Assembly (NCBI GenBank): GCA_964619405.1
Contig: CAZUCF010000004.1
Location: 1 to 64,000, forward strand
Direction: 5' to 3'
DNA from: JABIDZ01 sp964619405
Lineage (GTDB): Archaea; Iainarchaeota; Iainarchaeia; Iainarchaeales; JAAZKV01
Length of the DNA: 64,000 nucleotides
Below are positions 53,387-61,131 of this stretch, one piece after another. The stretch's first letter is position 1, and each line of letters opens with the position of its first letter. Made by a program: the position numbers and the translations under genes. The notes beneath the pieces are model-generated. The model had not been told where the DNA came from. It made no database searches and saw only the letters and a list, made by a program, of their open reading frames with translations.

Positions 53387-53402
53387 AACCTTTTTATTTT
53401 GA
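53381..53402 (+). promoter_or_regulatory. Promoter shared with gene 48813
   Basis: Identical over 22 bp to 48773-48794 and, like it, separated from the ATG by exactly 18 bases. It probably drives the glycosyltransferase gene at 53421 as a short-leader or leaderless transcript. Confidence 0.65.
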
Positions 53403-53420
53403 ATTAAGACGGTTTAATAT

Positions 53421-54335
53421 ATGTCTGAAGCTTTTGCGCCAATTGTACTTTTTGTTTATTCTAGATTAGATCACACAAAAAAAACAGTTGAAGCATTAAA
53501 CAAAAATTCTTTGGCTAAAAAAACAAATCTTTTTATTTTTTCTGATGGTCCAAAAAGACAGTCTGATAAAAAAGATGTTGAAAAAGTTAGAAATTATTTA
53601 AAAAAAATCAATGGTTTTAAATCAGTTAAGATTTTTGAAAGCAAAAAAAATAAGGGGTTAGCCAATTCAATAATTTTTGGAGTAACAAAAATAGTTAATA
53701 AATATGGCAAAGTAATTGTTGTTGAAGATGATATTTTAACATCAAAATATTTTTTAGAATTTATGAATAATTCTTTAAATTTTTATAAAAATAATTCAAA
53801 AGTAATTAGTGTTTCAGGTTACGTTTACCCAATAAAAAATCTCCCAGAAAACTTTTTTCTTAAAAAGACTGAGTGTTGGGGTTGGGCTACTTGGAAAAGA
53901 GGTTGGGATTTATTTGAAAAAGATGGTTCAAAATTATTAAAACAAATTGAAGAAAAAAATTTACTTAAAGAATTTGATTTTGAAAATTCTTATGATTATT
54001 CTAAAATGTTAAAAGATCAAATTGCTGGTAAAAATAGTTCTTGGGCTATAAGATGGTATGCATCTGCTTTTTTAAATAATAAATTAACTTTTTATTCTGG
54101 AAAGACATTGACACAAAATATTGGTGTTGATGGTACTGGTACGCATGGTGGGCGAGTAAATGTTTATAATTCAAAATTGTCTGATAAATCAATTAAAATA
54201 GTTGATATTCCTATTCAAGAAGATTTAATTGTTAGAAAAAAATTTACAAATTATTTTAAAAAGATTCATTTTAGAATTTTTAAAGTTTATATTCTTATAA
54301 AATCTTCAATTTGTGGATTAATTGGTTTTCAATAG
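53421..54335 (+). CDS. Glycosyltransferase (GT2-like, sugar transferase)
   Basis: A 304-residue GT-A enzyme. APIVLFVYSRLDHTKKTVEA at the N-terminus, NLFIFSDGPKRQ, and VIVVEDDILTSKYFLEFMN with E-D-D as the metal-binding acidic triplet are typical of the family, as are ECWGWATWKRGWDLF and the C-terminal aromatic segments. Donor and acceptor are unknown. It has its own promoter shared with the ColD-like gene. Confidence 0.8.
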   Translation: MSEAFAPIVLFVYSRLDHTKKTVEALNKNSLAKKTNLFIFSDGPKRQSDKKDVEKVRNYLKKINGFKSVKIFESKKNKGLANSIIFGVTKIVNKYGKVIVVEDDILTSKYFLEFMNNSLNFYKNNSKVISVSGYVYPIKNLPENFFLKKTECWGWATWKRGWDLFEKDGSKLLKQIEEKNLLKEFDFENSYDYSKMLKDQIAGKNSSWAIRWYASAFLNNKLTFYSGKTLTQNIGVDGTGTHGGRVNVYNSKLSDKSIKIVDIPIQEDLIVRKKFTNYFKKIHFRIFKVYILIKSSICGLIGFQ

Positions 54336-54421
54336 TTTTAAATAGTAATTAAAATTTATTCTTGTAGGAGATTATTGAATTAAGGTTATGATTTTTTTTA
54401 ATATTGTGTTATGGTGGTATA

Positions 54422-55585
54422 ATGAAGATTGGTATTTTTTTAAATGATTCAAATATCCCGATTTCTGGTGGAGCTTTTACCCAAAGAGAAGCTATTATTG
54501 AAGCAATAATGAAAAAGAAGTCTAGTCATGAGATATTTTATTTTTTTTATGGGAGAAAGCCAACTGATAAAGTTTCAAAAAATTGTGTTTATCTAAAAGG
54601 AAAAATATTTTCTTGGTTGTGTAAAAAAATTTATTATGTTACTGGGTTTCAATTTTTTAAAAATATTATGCCATTAAACATTTCTCTTAAAAAAAATAAA
54701 ATTGATTTATTATATTTTGTTGAACCAAATCCACAACCAGTTGTTGTACCATATATTTCTACTGTTTGGGATATTTTTCATCTTTTTGCACCATATTTTC
54801 CAGAAATAATTAATAATGAAGAATGGGAAAAAAGAGAATTAATGTATCAACGCTCATTAAGAAAATCTAGTTATGTTATAACGAGCACACAAGTTGGTAA
54901 AAATGACATATCAAAATATTATTCTGTTCCAAAAGAAAAAATAATGGTTATAAAGTCACCAATTATTGACTTTTTTTATAATTCTCCAAAAAAAGAAATT
55001 GATGTTAGAAAAAAATATTCTATTTCAAAAGATTATTTTTTGTATCCTGCGCAATTGTGGGCCCATAAAAATCATGTCCAAATTATTCAAGCAATTAGTT
55101 ACATTAAAAAGTCGAAAAATAAAGAAGTTCATATTGTTTTAGTTGGTTCAGACAAAGGTAATAAAGAATATTTAGAAAAAATGGCAGAAAAAGAAAGCGT
55201 TTCTAACCAAATTCATTTTCTTGGTTTTGTTCCAACTGAAGATTTGTTTTATTTATACAAAAATGCTTTTGGTGCGATTTATTTGTCTTTTCTTAATGTT
55301 GAAGGTTTGCCACCTGCTGAAGCACAAGTAATTGGTTGTCCTGTTATTGTAACGAACAACCCTGCGTTAAGAGAACAACTTGGCAATGCAGCATTGTTTG
55401 TTAATCCACTTGATTGTAAAGAGTTAGCAAGTTTAATGTTAAATTTAATTAATAATAAAAAGTTAAGATTTGATTTAATTAGAAAAGGAAAAATAATTTC
55501 TAAAGAATTCCAAAAAGAAAAATTTGTTGAAAAACTATTTGAAATATTTGATGAATTTGCTGAACTGAGAAAAAGGTGGGATTAA
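54422..55585 (+). CDS. Glycosyltransferase family 4 (GT-B)
   Basis: A 387-residue GT-B enzyme from ATG 54422 (in-frame 54404 is rejected because it adds a short non-conserved segment). The C-terminal domain carries DYFLYPAQLWAHKNHVQIIQ, IHFLGFVPTEDLFYLYKNA, and SFLNVEGLPPAEAQVIGCPV, the E-G-x-P-P-x-E block of GT4 retaining transferases. The gene's TAA overlaps the probable ATT start of the next gene. Confidence 0.85.
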   Translation: MKIGIFLNDSNIPISGGAFTQREAIIEAIMKKKSSHEIFYFFYGRKPTDKVSKNCVYLKGKIFSWLCKKIYYVTGFQFFKNIMPLNISLKKNKIDLLYFVEPNPQPVVVPYISTVWDIFHLFAPYFPEIINNEEWEKRELMYQRSLRKSSYVITSTQVGKNDISKYYSVPKEKIMVIKSPIIDFFYNSPKKEIDVRKKYSISKDYFLYPAQLWAHKNHVQIIQAISYIKKSKNKEVHIVLVGSDKGNKEYLEKMAEKESVSNQIHFLGFVPTEDLFYLYKNAFGAIYLSFLNVEGLPPAEAQVIGCPVIVTNNPALREQLGNAALFVNPLDCKELASLMLNLINNKKLRFDLIRKGKIISKEFQKEKFVEKLFEIFDEFAELRKRWD

Positions 55586-56351
55586 AATTATAAAAAATCC
55601 AAAAATCTCAATTATCACTGTTTGTTTTAATGCTGAAAAAACAGTTGAAAATACAATAAAATCTGTTCTTTCTCAAAGTTACAAGAATATTGAATATATT
55701 ATTGTTGATGGCCTTTCAAGTGATAATACTTTGGAGATTGTTGGGAAGTATAAGTATAGAATAGCAAGAATTGTTTCGGAAAAAGATAAAGGGTTATATG
55801 ATGCAATGAATAAGGGAGTAAAACTAGCTAAAGGTGAAATAATTTATTTTTTGAATGCAGATGATGTGCTAGTTGACAAACATATTATTAGAGAAGTAAT
55901 GGAAGAATTTGAAAAGGATAACAAATTAGATTTGATTTTTGGTGATGTTGAATTTTTTTATCCAAAAGAAAATAAAACAATAAGAATTTCAAGAAATTTT
56001 TCAAAAAAAGATTTGCAAAATGGTTTTATGATTCCTCACCAAGGTTCTTTTGTAAAAAAGAAATGGTTACAAAAACACCCTTTTAATTTGAAATACAAGT
56101 CTAGCGCAGATTTTGACTTTTTTTGTAATATTTCAAAAGAAAACATTAAAGTAAAAAAATTAAACAAAATAATTGCAAAAATGGTTGTGGGTGGAGTAAG
56201 TTCTGGAAGCATTTCTTACAAAGAAACAGAAGAAGTAATAAGAAAACACTTTGGAGAATTCTATTATTACAAAATAAAAGCAAAGCACTTTATTTATAGT
56301 ATAATAAAAAAGATTCTAAAAATAATAAAAATAAATTATCACAAAGGATGA
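55581..56351 (+). CDS. Glycosyltransferase family 2, probable ATT start
   Basis: A 256-residue GT2 enzyme. The conserved N-terminus KIIKNPKISIITVCFNAEKT, SVLSQSYKNIEYIIVDGLSS and later EKDKGLYDAMNKGVKLAKGE and FLNADD (D-x-D-like) are all in one frame. The first TTG (55731) would delete the first 50 residues including the nucleotide-binding strand, and no ATG, GTG or TTG lies between the upstream TGA (55566) and there. ATT 55581, 3 bases after AAAGGTG and overlapping the previous TAA, aligns with the expected Met-Lys start. Confidence 0.8.
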   Translation: MKIIKNPKISIITVCFNAEKTVENTIKSVLSQSYKNIEYIIVDGLSSDNTLEIVGKYKYRIARIVSEKDKGLYDAMNKGVKLAKGEIIYFLNADDVLVDKHIIREVMEEFEKDNKLDLIFGDVEFFYPKENKTIRISRNFSKKDLQNGFMIPHQGSFVKKKWLQKHPFNLKYKSSADFDFFCNISKENIKVKKLNKIIAKMVVGGVSSGSISYKETEEVIRKHFGEFYYYKIKAKHFIYSIIKKILKIIKINYHKG

Positions 56352-56428
56352 AAAAAACAGTGTTTTTATAGTTTTATTTTTTTTGTTGGGTAGTTTTAAG
56401 TTTTAATTATTTTTTTTAAGTAATTTTA

Positions 56429-56884
56429 TTATTTAATTATTTTATCAATTTCTTTAACCAATTTATTTTTCTTATTAATTTTAACTGGCCTTAAATCTTT
56501 TAATAATTTTAATAGTTCTTTTTCATTTGTAGTCCATTTTACATTATATTTTTTTTCAAATGCTTCACAAATTTCTGTTTGGTGATCATCAACTGCTTCA
56601 CCAAACTTTTTTAACCTTGGAAACAAAATAAATTTTTTCTCCAAAGAAATTAAATCAATTATGCTTCCTACTCCAGCATGACTAATAATCACATCAGACC
56701 AAACAATTTTTTTGTTGATTTCATGAGAACTAAGTATTTTTGAATAATTAATGTTTTTTGGTTTTAATGAACTATCGCCAATTTGAGCAAAAACTTCAAA
56801 ACCTTTGAGAGAATCTATTGCTTTAATTAGTCTATCAAATGGGTAAGTTGAACCAACCATTACAAAAATCTTTTTTTTATTCAT
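56429..56884 (-). CDS. Alg13/PssE-like glycosyltransferase catalytic subunit
   Basis: A 151-residue protein equivalent to the C-terminal half of GT28 enzymes: VMVGSTYPFDRLIKAIDSLK at the N-terminus and VIISHAGVGSIIDLISLEKK with FPRLKKFGEAVDDHQTEICE, the UDP-sugar binding block. In eukaryotes Alg13 pairs with the membrane-bound Alg14; bacterial PssE/PssD pairs act likewise. The Alg14-like gene lies 2 bp upstream. Confidence 0.83.
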   Translation of the reverse strand: MNKKKIFVMVGSTYPFDRLIKAIDSLKGFEVFAQIGDSSLKPKNINYSKILSSHEINKKIVWSDVIISHAGVGSIIDLISLEKKFILFPRLKKFGEAVDDHQTEICEAFEKKYNVKWTTNEKELLKLLKDLRPVKINKKNKLVKEIDKIIK

Positions 56885-56886
56885 GT

Positions 56887-57330
56887 TTAATCAATTATTG
56901 AACCAATATATTTTGCTTTTGGAAAAAACTCAAGTCCTTCTTTCCATTGTACAAAAAAATAATCGCATTTTCCATAAATAAGTTTTCCACATAAAGAAGG
57001 AGAATTTATTCTAGCCAAAGATTCAATATAAATTGTTTTTATTCCAAGATAATGTCCTATTAATAGAGCAGGATAACCTATCTCCGCACCAGTACTTATT
57101 ATTACGCTAGGCCTCTCCTTAATAATTATGTAGAAGCTTTGTAGGAAACTAATAATGAATCTAAAATGATTTCTTCTTGTTGGTAAAATAAAATATTTTT
57201 TTGCTTTCAAATCTAATGCATTTATTCTTTTGTCTGTTATGAAAAAATGTTCTTTTCCTTTCCAAACTTTCTCTAGTTGTAAAGCTTCAGTTAAGTGCCC
57301 TCCAGCAGAACAAGCAATGCATATTTTCAT
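56887..57330 (-). CDS. Alg14/PssD-like glycosyltransferase subunit
   Basis: A 147-residue protein with CSAGGHLTEALQLEKVWKGK at the N-terminus and PSVIISTGAEIGYPALLIGH and IYIESLARINSPSLCGKLIY further on, the Alg14 pattern. A hydrophobic segment near residues 55-75 may anchor it to the membrane. With the downstream Alg13-like subunit it would form a two-part transferase adding a sugar to a lipid-linked glycan. Confidence 0.85.
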   Translation of the reverse strand: MKICIACSAGGHLTEALQLEKVWKGKEHFFITDKRINALDLKAKKYFILPTRRNHFRFIISFLQSFYIIIKERPSVIISTGAEIGYPALLIGHYLGIKTIYIESLARINSPSLCGKLIYGKCDYFFVQWKEGLEFFPKAKYIGSIID

Positions 57331-57404
57331 ATTAATAAGATGTTTTTAGTGGTTTTTAATTTATTGGTTTAAAACTAATATTTTGTTAGTTTGAAAATAA
57401 AGTG

Positions 57405-57442
57405 TGTATTACTATTGCATAATATTGTGCATTACTAATACA
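57405..57442. promoter_or_regulatory. 38-bp dyad, candidate AbiE operator
   Basis: The left half TGTATTACTATTGCATAAT matches the reverse complement of the right half (57424-57442) at 16 of 19 positions, centred on AATATT. It lies about 65 bp upstream of the AbiEii-like gene. AbiEi antitoxins are known to repress their own promoters by binding inverted repeats, so this is a natural candidate. Confidence 0.6.
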
Positions 57443-57506
57443 TGCATAAAAAAGTAGAATCAACCAAACATATACTTTTTTATATGTTTCGTTAATTATA
57501 CTATTT

Positions 57507-58142
57507 ATGAATATTCCTTTACAAAAGTTGTTAAAAAAGCAATCCCAAGTTGAACTTGCTTTTTTACAAGATGAAGCACTTGAAATAGTACATTCTTTGG
57601 ATGAAAATGCTGTGTTTCACGGTGGCACTTGTATTTGGCGTTGTTATAATGGAAAAAGGTTTTCTGAGGATCTTGATTTTTATTCTTCAAAAAAATTTGA
57701 AGAAAAGGATTTTTTTATTGAAGTAAAAAAAAGAGGATTGTTTTTAACAAAATTCAGAAAAACGGATAATAGTGTTTATTCTAAAATAAGTTCTAATAGA
57801 GTAGAATGCTCTATTGAATTTGCTTTACGAAAAAAGAAAGGCATGTTACTTGATTATATTAGGGCTGATGGAAATATTAATGGTGTTTTTGGTTTATCAA
57901 AAGAGGACTTAATTATTGAAAAAGCAAATGCTTTTTCTAATAGAAAATTAGTTAGGGATATATATGATGTTTATTTTTTAACGGCAAATTGTGATATTAA
58001 AAAAATTTCTTTTGATTTAAAAAAAATAATTGAAAATTGGTCTGAACCCGTTGATGAGAAAAATCTAAAAGCATTAATTTATTTGGGGGTAACTCCAAAT
58101 TATAATCAAATGTTGCAAACCATAAAGAGGCGTCTTTTATGA
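57507..58142 (+). CDS. AbiEii/AbiGii-type nucleotidyltransferase toxin
   Basis: A 211-residue protein with FHGGTCIWRCYNGKRFSEDL followed by DFY, the nucleotidyltransferase core of AbiEii (G-G-T, then R-x-S-x-D-x-D-F), and the DLIIEKANAFSNRKLVRDIY block typical of the family. AbiEii toxins modify tRNA with nucleotides. It overlaps the antitoxin gene by four bases (ATGA), but the order is toxin first, the reverse of the classical abiEi-abiEii arrangement. Confidence 0.85.
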   Translation: MNIPLQKLLKKQSQVELAFLQDEALEIVHSLDENAVFHGGTCIWRCYNGKRFSEDLDFYSSKKFEEKDFFIEVKKRGLFLTKFRKTDNSVYSKISSNRVECSIEFALRKKKGMLLDYIRADGNINGVFGLSKEDLIIEKANAFSNRKLVRDIYDVYFLTANCDIKKISFDLKKIIENWSEPVDEKNLKALIYLGVTPNYNQMLQTIKRRLL

Positions 58143-58717
58143 AGTATGTTAAAGATTTTTTTGAAAAGTTTTCTAAAAAAGCCTTTTTTTCAACAAGGGA
58201 TGTCAAATTATTTTTAACAAACAAGGGCGCAACTAAATCATATGTGAGTGTTTTTTTAAATAATCTTGTTAAACAAAATAGGGTATTTAGAATTTCGCAT
58301 GGTTTTTATTCTTTTGAAAAGAAAATTGATGCTGTTGAGAAAAACTTTTTCCCAGCATACCATGGTTTACAAGATGCATTAACAATTCATAATTTGTGGA
58401 CACAACAATCAAATATTATATTAATAACTCCAAAAAAATTTCGTTCTGGTGAAAGAATTGTTTCTGAAAATAAATTAATTTTAAAAAGAATTAATAGAAA
58501 AATGTTTTTTGGTTTTGAATCAATTAAAATAATTGATTCGTGGATACTCGTTTCTGATATTGAAAAAACATTAATTGATTTTGTTTATTTTAATGAACCA
58601 ATTGATAAAGAAACACTTCAAAATCTAAAAAAAAGAATCGATAAGAAAAAGTTAAAGAAATATTTAGAATTAGTTAATAAGAAACACGTAGTAAAAATAC
58701 TTGCATTAATCAAATAA
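58139..58717 (+). CDS. AbiEi-type antitoxin/regulator
   Basis: A 192-residue protein with an N-terminal winged helix (FSTRDVKLFLTNKGATKSYV and LVKQNRVFRISHGFYSF) and a C-terminal domain with WILVSDIEKTLIDFVYFNE, the AbiEi pattern. It should bind the upstream dyad and neutralise AbiEii. Its stop is 4 bases from that of the convergent fucosyltransferase gene. Confidence 0.83.
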   Translation: MKYVKDFFEKFSKKAFFSTRDVKLFLTNKGATKSYVSVFLNNLVKQNRVFRISHGFYSFEKKIDAVEKNFFPAYHGLQDALTIHNLWTQQSNIILITPKKFRSGERIVSENKLILKRINRKMFFGFESIKIIDSWILVSDIEKTLIDFVYFNEPIDKETLQNLKKRIDKKKLKKYLELVNKKHVVKILALIK

Positions 58718-58720
58718 AAT

Positions 58721-59668
58721 TTATTCTAAAATTCTTTCAAATTGCTTTTCTATTCTCTTTAAATTCATCCACTTATTTAATTTATTTCCTTTTAACCATG
58801 GTTCATTTAACATTTTCAAATACTTTTTATTGTTAGTATCAAGGTCAATTACAACATCAACCACTTTTTTCAAATCATTATAATCATGATAATTAACAAA
58901 ACTCTTTGTGTTAAAATCGCGAGAAATCTCTGGGTTACCGAAATAAATGGGAATACTGTTTGCTAGCATTGAGTGATAGATTTTTTCTGTGGTATAACCT
59001 ATTCCAAGAGAATTTTCAAATGCTATAGAGAACTTGTATTCCTTTTGATAATTGATTATTGCTTTTCTCCAATTACCTATGTGTCTAGAAAGAAGAGAAG
59101 AAATAGAGTAATTTCTTGTTAATCCTTCTATTTTTTGAATCATTTTAGTTGTTTTCACGAGTTTTGATGAGGGCAATGGCTTACAATTATTCATGCTTTT
59201 TCCTGGAGCATCAATTCGCTTATATTGTCCTAGCTCATTAAACAAAGCAATCCTTTCAGGAGCGTTTTTTGAGTAAATATAATTACAAAACTTTGTTTTT
59301 GAAGCAAGAATTTTTTTAGGATTATAATTTTTTGGTTTCAACAAGTTTTCTCCAGCACCAAAATAAACATATAATGGTAACCTCAAATATTTTTCATTTT
59401 TAATTTTTTCCTCATAATTAAAACCAAATGCATAATCACATTTTTTCATATCAATTCTAACATTTTCTCCTGTCCAAAAAACTTTTGTTCCACTAAATTC
59501 AACAGGTGGAATTTTTCCAATATTTTTCCCATCAACAAAACAAGAAAAGAATAATACTTCAGCTTCTTCCTCAGAAACTATTTTGCAATCAAATTTCTTC
59601 AAAGTATTTCTAAAAAAATCGTCTTCTTTGTTTTCTCGCGGCCAATACTTAAAACAAATTTTTTTCAT
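58721..59668 (-). CDS. GT10 fucosyltransferase
   Basis: A 315-residue protein of the alpha-1,3/4-fucosyltransferase family. KFCNYIYSKNAPERIALFNE, the YKFSIAFENSLGIGYTTEKI block and SMLANSIPIYFGNPEIS followed by FVNYHDY are the GDP-fucose binding core (the E-N-S, Y-x-T-E-K and P-I-Y-F-G elements). It would transfer L-fucose from GDP-fucose made by the GMD and GDP-fucose synthase encoded in the same island. Confidence 0.86.
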   Translation of the reverse strand: MKKICFKYWPRENKEDDFFRNTLKKFDCKIVSEEEAEVLFFSCFVDGKNIGKIPPVEFSGTKVFWTGENVRIDMKKCDYAFGFNYEEKIKNEKYLRLPLYVYFGAGENLLKPKNYNPKKILASKTKFCNYIYSKNAPERIALFNELGQYKRIDAPGKSMNNCKPLPSSKLVKTTKMIQKIEGLTRNYSISSLLSRHIGNWRKAIINYQKEYKFSIAFENSLGIGYTTEKIYHSMLANSIPIYFGNPEISRDFNTKSFVNYHDYNDLKKVVDVVIDLDTNNKKYLKMLNEPWLKGNKLNKWMNLKRIEKQFERILE

Positions 59669-59698
59669 AATAATTGAATGTTATTTGAAGTTTTTAAT

Positions 59699-60028
59699 TT
59701 ATTGGTTTAATAGTAAATTTATTTCGTTTATTGATTCGTTTAGTATTTTGTTATTTGTTATTCCAATTTGGCTTATAATTATTTTTTTACTAATAGGCAT
59801 TATTTTGTCTATTCTAATATAACTTTTTTGGGCTATTTGTCCTTCTGTAATATCTTCGTGGTCTATTTTTATTGAATATTCATTTTTTTGTTTTGTTGTT
59901 ATTGGTGCGACAACAATATCTTCTTTTGTTTTATTATAATAATTATTTGATAGTATTATTGCTGGTCGGACTTTTGTGGCGCTAAAATCAGAGTGTGGGC
60001 AAGGAAAAAGAATTATTTCTTTTTGTAA
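59699..60028 (-). pseudogene. MazF/PemK-like toxin frame without a standard start codon
   Basis: An open frame of 109 codons reads QKEIILFPCPHSDFSATKVR, then PAIILSNNYYN, DIVVAPITTKQ and SYIRIDKIMPISKKI, all clear MazF/PemK elements. Between the upstream in-frame TAA (60059-60061) and the conserved core there is no ATG, GTG or TTG; the codon where Met is expected is TTA (60026-60028). The 5' end overlaps the RHH gene by 16 bases. It is either inactivated at its start or begins at a non-standard codon by coupling. Confidence 0.7.
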
Positions 60029-60360
60029 GTATTCTTTTTCATTATTTTTACCCTTTCTTTATCATCTTCGCCAGCATAAAATTCTTTTAGTGAATTCATG
60101 TTATGTTTGTTTAGATCACTAAAGTCATCTGACATATTCAATTTGCCTTCTTTTATAAGTTTTTTTAATAATTCGTTGATTGCCGTTTTGTTGTAATCGT
60201 TTTGTTCTATTGCTTTTGTTACTTTTTTTGTTATTTTTATTGTTTCAATTCTTTTTTTTAAAAATGCCCTAGTTTCTTCCGACCAATTCACTTCCTTAAA
60301 TTTGTTCATTTCTTTTTTCATGTCTTTTGGAATAGACAAAGTTAAAGTTACACTATTCAT
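60013..60360 (-). CDS. VapB/RHH-like antitoxin
   Basis: A 115-residue protein with N-terminal SVTLTLSIPKDMKKEMNKFK and WSEETRAFLKKRIETI, typical of archaeal VapB-like antitoxins with a strand followed by helices. It overlaps the MazF-like frame and is probably its antitoxin. TATA-like sequences lie 20-30 bp upstream of the start (60361-60390). Confidence 0.7.
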   Translation of the reverse strand: MNSVTLTLSIPKDMKKEMNKFKEVNWSEETRAFLKKRIETIKITKKVTKAIEQNDYNKTAINELLKKLIKEGKLNMSDDFSDLNKHNMNSLKEFYAGEDDKERVKIMKKNTYKKK

Positions 60361-60423
60361 ACTAAATACACTAATATTAGTGTATTATTTTAAATATATG
60401 GTTTTTAGAATTGAGTTTAAATA

Positions 60424-60630
60424 TCAAAATATTTTGTCGTGATGATCAAAATCTTTGAATATTATTGTTTCTTTTGTTAGTTTGAAAATAAGCACCAAAA
60501 TTTTGTCTATATTAGCTCTTTTATATTCTTGTAATGGTTTTCTCAAATTTTTAAAATGATTTATTTCGTCATAATTTAAAAGTATTATTTGTTCGACTTT
60601 TTTTCTTAGTTTTTTTATTCTATCAGACAT
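60424..60630 (-). CDS. RelE/ParE-like toxin
   Basis: A 68-residue protein from ATG 60630 (TTG 60657 would add nine residues). NLRKPLQEYKRANIDKILVL followed by IFKLTKETIIFKDFDHHDKI matches the C-terminal strands of RelE-type toxins, where R-x-x-Y/R-I-V and a final H-H-x-x-I/V-Y segment are usual. No partner antitoxin is clearly adjacent; the wHTH gene upstream seems to belong to the TumE-like gene. Confidence 0.6.
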   Translation of the reverse strand: MSDRIKKLRKKVEQIILLNYDEINHFKNLRKPLQEYKRANIDKILVLIFKLTKETIIFKDFDHHDKIF

Positions 60631-60708
60631 TTTTTTATTTTCTGTTAAAAATTTCAATTATTAGCATAATGCCGCCAGTCAAAATTTTGAAGATTCTTTT
60701 TTCTATTA

Positions 60709-61077
60709 TTAATTTGAAGTTTTTATTTCAATCGCTTTGTATTTTGGCATTGCATAAATGGTTTGTTTTATCTTTTTGAGTGTTATTAATTCTAAATTAT
60801 TCAATTGTTTTACATCTCTACTAATAGCCTCTTTTTTTCTCTTTAATTCCAAAGAAATTTTTGACAATGGCTTAGGATTTTTTTTATCTTGAAACTCAAT
60901 TAAATAATTAAACAAATCTAACTTAGACGGAGATAATAACTCATTTAATTGTTTAAAAGAATCAAGATAAATGATGTTTTGTGGATGCTTTTTTGGATTA
61001 ATTTTTCCATTCAACAAGTCATCAAAATCTTTTTCAAAATTCCCGCCAACAATAATATACAATTTATCACTCTTCAT
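60709..61077 (-). CDS. Winged-helix protein, TumA/COG4190-like antitoxin
   Basis: About 122 residues (ATG 61077; GTG 61086 is alternative). The C-terminal two thirds read LLSPSKLDLFNYLIEFQDKK, then LSKISLELKRKKEAISRDVK and QLNNLELITL, the winged helix of COG4190/HVO_A0114-like proteins, followed by an AIEIKTSN tail. These are partners of TumE-type toxins. The TumE-like gene lies 55 bp upstream on the same strand. Confidence 0.65.
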   Translation of the reverse strand: MKSDKLYIIVGGNFEKDFDDLLNGKINPKKHPQNIIYLDSFKQLNELLSPSKLDLFNYLIEFQDKKNPKPLSKISLELKRKKEAISRDVKQLNNLELITLKKIKQTIYAMPKYKAIEIKTSN

Positions 61078-61131
61078 AATAATCACTTAACATATATGTT
61101 AATTAACCTAAGTGTTAATAAACCCTTTGTT

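Noticed and set aside
59583..59822. Small hydrophobic + strand frame between fucosyltransferase and MazF-like gene
   Set aside because: It overlaps both minus-strand genes antisense and has no features of its own.
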